Both the position numbers and the translations under genes were made by a program. Below, one piece after another: positions 49,980 through 50,991 of a DNA stretch of 50,991 bases. Each line of letters opens with the position of its first letter. Position 1 is the stretch's first letter. The notes below the pieces were generated by a model, which saw nothing but the letters and a program-made list of their open reading frames with translations, did not search any database and had not been told where the DNA came from. Location: positions 1-50,991 of the forward strand of contig NZ_AOGY02000037.1 of the NCBI RefSeq assembly GCF_000332455.1, written 5' to 3'. The stretch is from Leptospira vanthielii serovar Holland str. Waz Holland = ATCC 700522. Its GTDB lineage: Bacteria > Spirochaetota > Leptospiria > Leptospirales > Leptospiraceae.

Positions 49980-50462
49980 ATGAAAGGGTTTGTATCGACT
50001 CTGTTTTTTTTAGGAATCTCTACCTCTCCGATCCTTTCACAGACACTTGTAGAACCAAACCAAAACTTTGTTTGGGAAACATTTTCTTTTGTCTTTCCGG
50101 AACCTGTAGTGGTAAAACAAGAATCCACAATAAGTAAAAAACTCACAGTGTATCCTGCAAAACGAGATGGATTTTTTATGATCGTGCGAACTCTTCCTTG
50201 GAGTGAACCATTGATAGATAAAACACTTTGGATGGATTCGGTATTTACAAGGGGAATCGAACCTAAAACATTCCCAAAAATACTAGGAAATCTAAACTTT
50301 CAAGTTTTCCAAGCAGACCAAGTCCGAAACCAAAATGCCCTGCGAAACCAAGTATGGATTTGTCTGGATTCCAAACCCGCTTTATGGATCTGGATCCAAT
50401 GGAAGAGCGATCGTAAAGACCTCAACGAATTCTTTGAATCCAACCGCTTTCTTTCGCTTTAA
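49980..50462 (+). CDS. Exported hypothetical protein
   Basis: A 160-residue protein I do not recognise. The ATG at 49980 starts a signal peptide (MKGFVSTLFFLGISTSPILSQ) with likely cleavage near residue 21. The mature part has beta-type sequence (FVWETFSFVFPEPVVVKQES, LTVYPAKRDGFFMIVRTLPW) with several tryptophans and one Cys (VWICLDSK). Its start codon is only four bases from that of the divergent hemW. A tRNA-Met gene follows 62 bp downstream. No conserved motif suggests a function. Confidence 0.6.
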   Translation: MKGFVSTLFFLGISTSPILSQTLVEPNQNFVWETFSFVFPEPVVVKQESTISKKLTVYPAKRDGFFMIVRTLPWSEPLIDKTLWMDSVFTRGIEPKTFPKILGNLNFQVFQADQVRNQNALRNQVWICLDSKPALWIWIQWKSDRKDLNEFFESNRFLSL

Positions 50463-50524
50463 TGGTAGTCTCTTGAGTTTTATGCTTGTCTCCACTTATT
50501 TCTTGGAAAGATTGGAAGTCAGTG

Positions 50525-50598
50525 GGGCCTATAGCTCAGTTGGTTAGAGCAGCAGACTCATAATCTGCGGGTCGAAGGTTCGAGCCCTTCTGGGCCCA
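50525..50598 (+). tRNA. tRNA-Met (CAT anticodon)
   Basis: A 74-base cloverleaf. The acceptor GGGCCTA/TGGGCCC plus A pairs fully, the D-arm is GCTC/GAGC, and the anticodon arm GCAGA-CTCATAA-TCTGC exposes CAT. The T-arm GAAGG-TTCGAGC-CCTTC is normal. First-pair G-C excludes an initiator tRNA, so this is elongator Met or, if its C34 is lysidinylated, tRNA-Ile2; sequence alone does not decide. Confidence 0.93.
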
Positions 50599-50640
50599 CA
50601 AAACAGGAAAGGAATCGATATTCTATGGAGTTTTATGAAG

Positions 50641-50991
50641 GATAGATTCTAAAGTTTAACGCAACACTTCCTTTATTTTTTCCGCGGGAGTTTTCCAGCC
50701 AAGCGTTTTTCTTGGACGCTCATTTAAAAGCTTTTGGACTCTTTTCAGTTCTTTTCTTGATATATCATTAAAGTCAGTTTTTTTAGGAAAGAAATCTCTT
50801 ATTAGCATATTCGTATTTTCACAAGTCCCCCTTTCCCAAGGACTTCCCGGATGACAAAAATATACTTTCATTTGAGTATCTTTTGTAAATAGCTTATGGT
50901 TACTCATTTCTTTACCTTGATCATAAGTTATCGAAAGTCTAAGCTCTGTTGGCATTTTTTTTAGTTCCTTGGCAAAACTTTTTCTGACGGT
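50641..50991 (-). mobile_element. IS30-family insertion sequence, one end, cut by the window edge
   Basis: The element holds the 3' part of an IS30-type transposase. Its outer end is set near 50641, where GATAGATTCTAAAG and AACGCAACA resemble the terminal repeat of IS30 as I recall it. The other end lies beyond the window, so target duplications cannot be checked. It lies 42 bp after tRNA-Met. Confidence 0.7.
50656..50991 (-). CDS. IS30-family transposase, C-terminal part
   Basis: The frame is open to the window edge, so the N-terminus is missing; an internal ATG at 50955 is not the true start. The visible 111 residues contain the end of the DDE catalytic domain: the second Asp in TYDQGKEM and the Glu in GTCENTNMLIRDFFPK, separated by VYFCHPGSPWER. 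The conserved C-terminus NERPRKTLGWKTPAEKI completes an IS30 transposase. The preserved catalytic residues and lack of stops suggest a functional copy. It ends at 50656 and the inverted repeat lies beyond. Confidence 0.93.
   Translation of the reverse strand, partial: TVRKSFAKELKKMPTELRLSITYDQGKEMSNHKLFTKDTQMKVYFCHPGSPWERGTCENTNMLIRDFFPKKTDFNDISRKELKRVQKLLNERPRKTLGWKTPAEKIKEVLR

Noticed and set aside
49976..50146. N-terminal extension of hemW by 57 residues
   Set aside because: The extra residues lie antisense to the signal peptide and mature part of the divergent gene and are not family-like.

Overview
The window looks like a stretch of spirochaete chromosome, almost certainly Leptospira. 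The diagnostic elements are the adjacent flagellar sheath genes flaA2-flaA1, a GreA with a very long N-terminal extension, lipoprotein signal peptides ending in the loose Leptospira-type lipobox (for example LVVNC, TLNC, FVNC), 7TM-coupled signalling proteins, and tRNA genes lying apart from any rRNA. Base composition is moderately AT-rich. I cannot fix the species; a saprophytic-clade Leptospira is only a guess. Coding density is high, nearly every intergenic gap is under 210 bp, and I see no prophage, CRISPR array or large island. The only mobile DNA is one end of an IS30-family element at the right edge.

Layout. 1-2 kb: a truncated or doubtful ORF, trxB and a TPR lipoprotein. 2-5.3 kb: a forward operon of xerC-type recombinase, an RsbW-like anti-sigma kinase, hslV and hslU. 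5.4-8.1 kb: a reverse operon of a GHKL ATPase and a fused pabB-pabC. 8.2-13.4 kb: a forward run of a free-standing lipoyl domain, a metallophosphoesterase, an Mrp/ApbC ATPase, a UVR-motif protein, a release-factor-like protein and a 7TM PP2C phosphatase. 13.5-17.2 kb: reverse groES-groEL under CIRCE control and a HerA-like ATPase. 17.4-20.4 kb: a 7TM hybrid histidine kinase converging on a NarL-type regulator. 20.6-23.2 kb: a cNMP-binding protein, a PUR-domain protein, flaA2 and flaA1, ended by a strong terminator. 23.4-28 kb: the GreA fusion and a convergent M23 peptidase. 28-35.1 kb, all forward: an LptE-like lipoprotein, fur, tgt, a STAS anti-sigma antagonist, a LysM lipoprotein, nadC and rel. 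35.1-41.7 kb: a reverse GH13 amylase, then a forward operon of oligopeptide-type binding protein, a divergent kinase-like protein, a GT-C glycosyltransferase and pgeF. 41.7-46.2 kb: a reverse operon of sugar phosphomutase, argD, leuB and a degenerate receiver. 46.2-50.5 kb: an aminotransferase, a YprB-like exonuclease, a CBS protein, tRNA-Ile and tRNA-Ala, hemW, a secreted hypothetical protein and tRNA-Met. 50.6 kb to the end: the IS30-family element.

Common threads. Signalling by phosphorylation and partner switching recurs: an RsbW-like kinase, a STAS antagonist, a SpoIIE/PP2C phosphatase, a hybrid kinase, an LuxR-type regulator and a degenerate receiver. Protein quality control is represented by HslUV and GroESL, stringent response by Rel, and cofactor or amino-acid synthesis by PabBC, NadC, LeuB, ArgD and HemW. 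The items I consider least explained are the kinase-like protein at 38349-39431, the receiver that has Glu in place of the phospho-accepting Asp at 41716-42126, the RsbW gene inside the xerC-hslVU cluster, the PUR-domain gene coupled to flaA2, and the long inverted repeat at 8117-8144.
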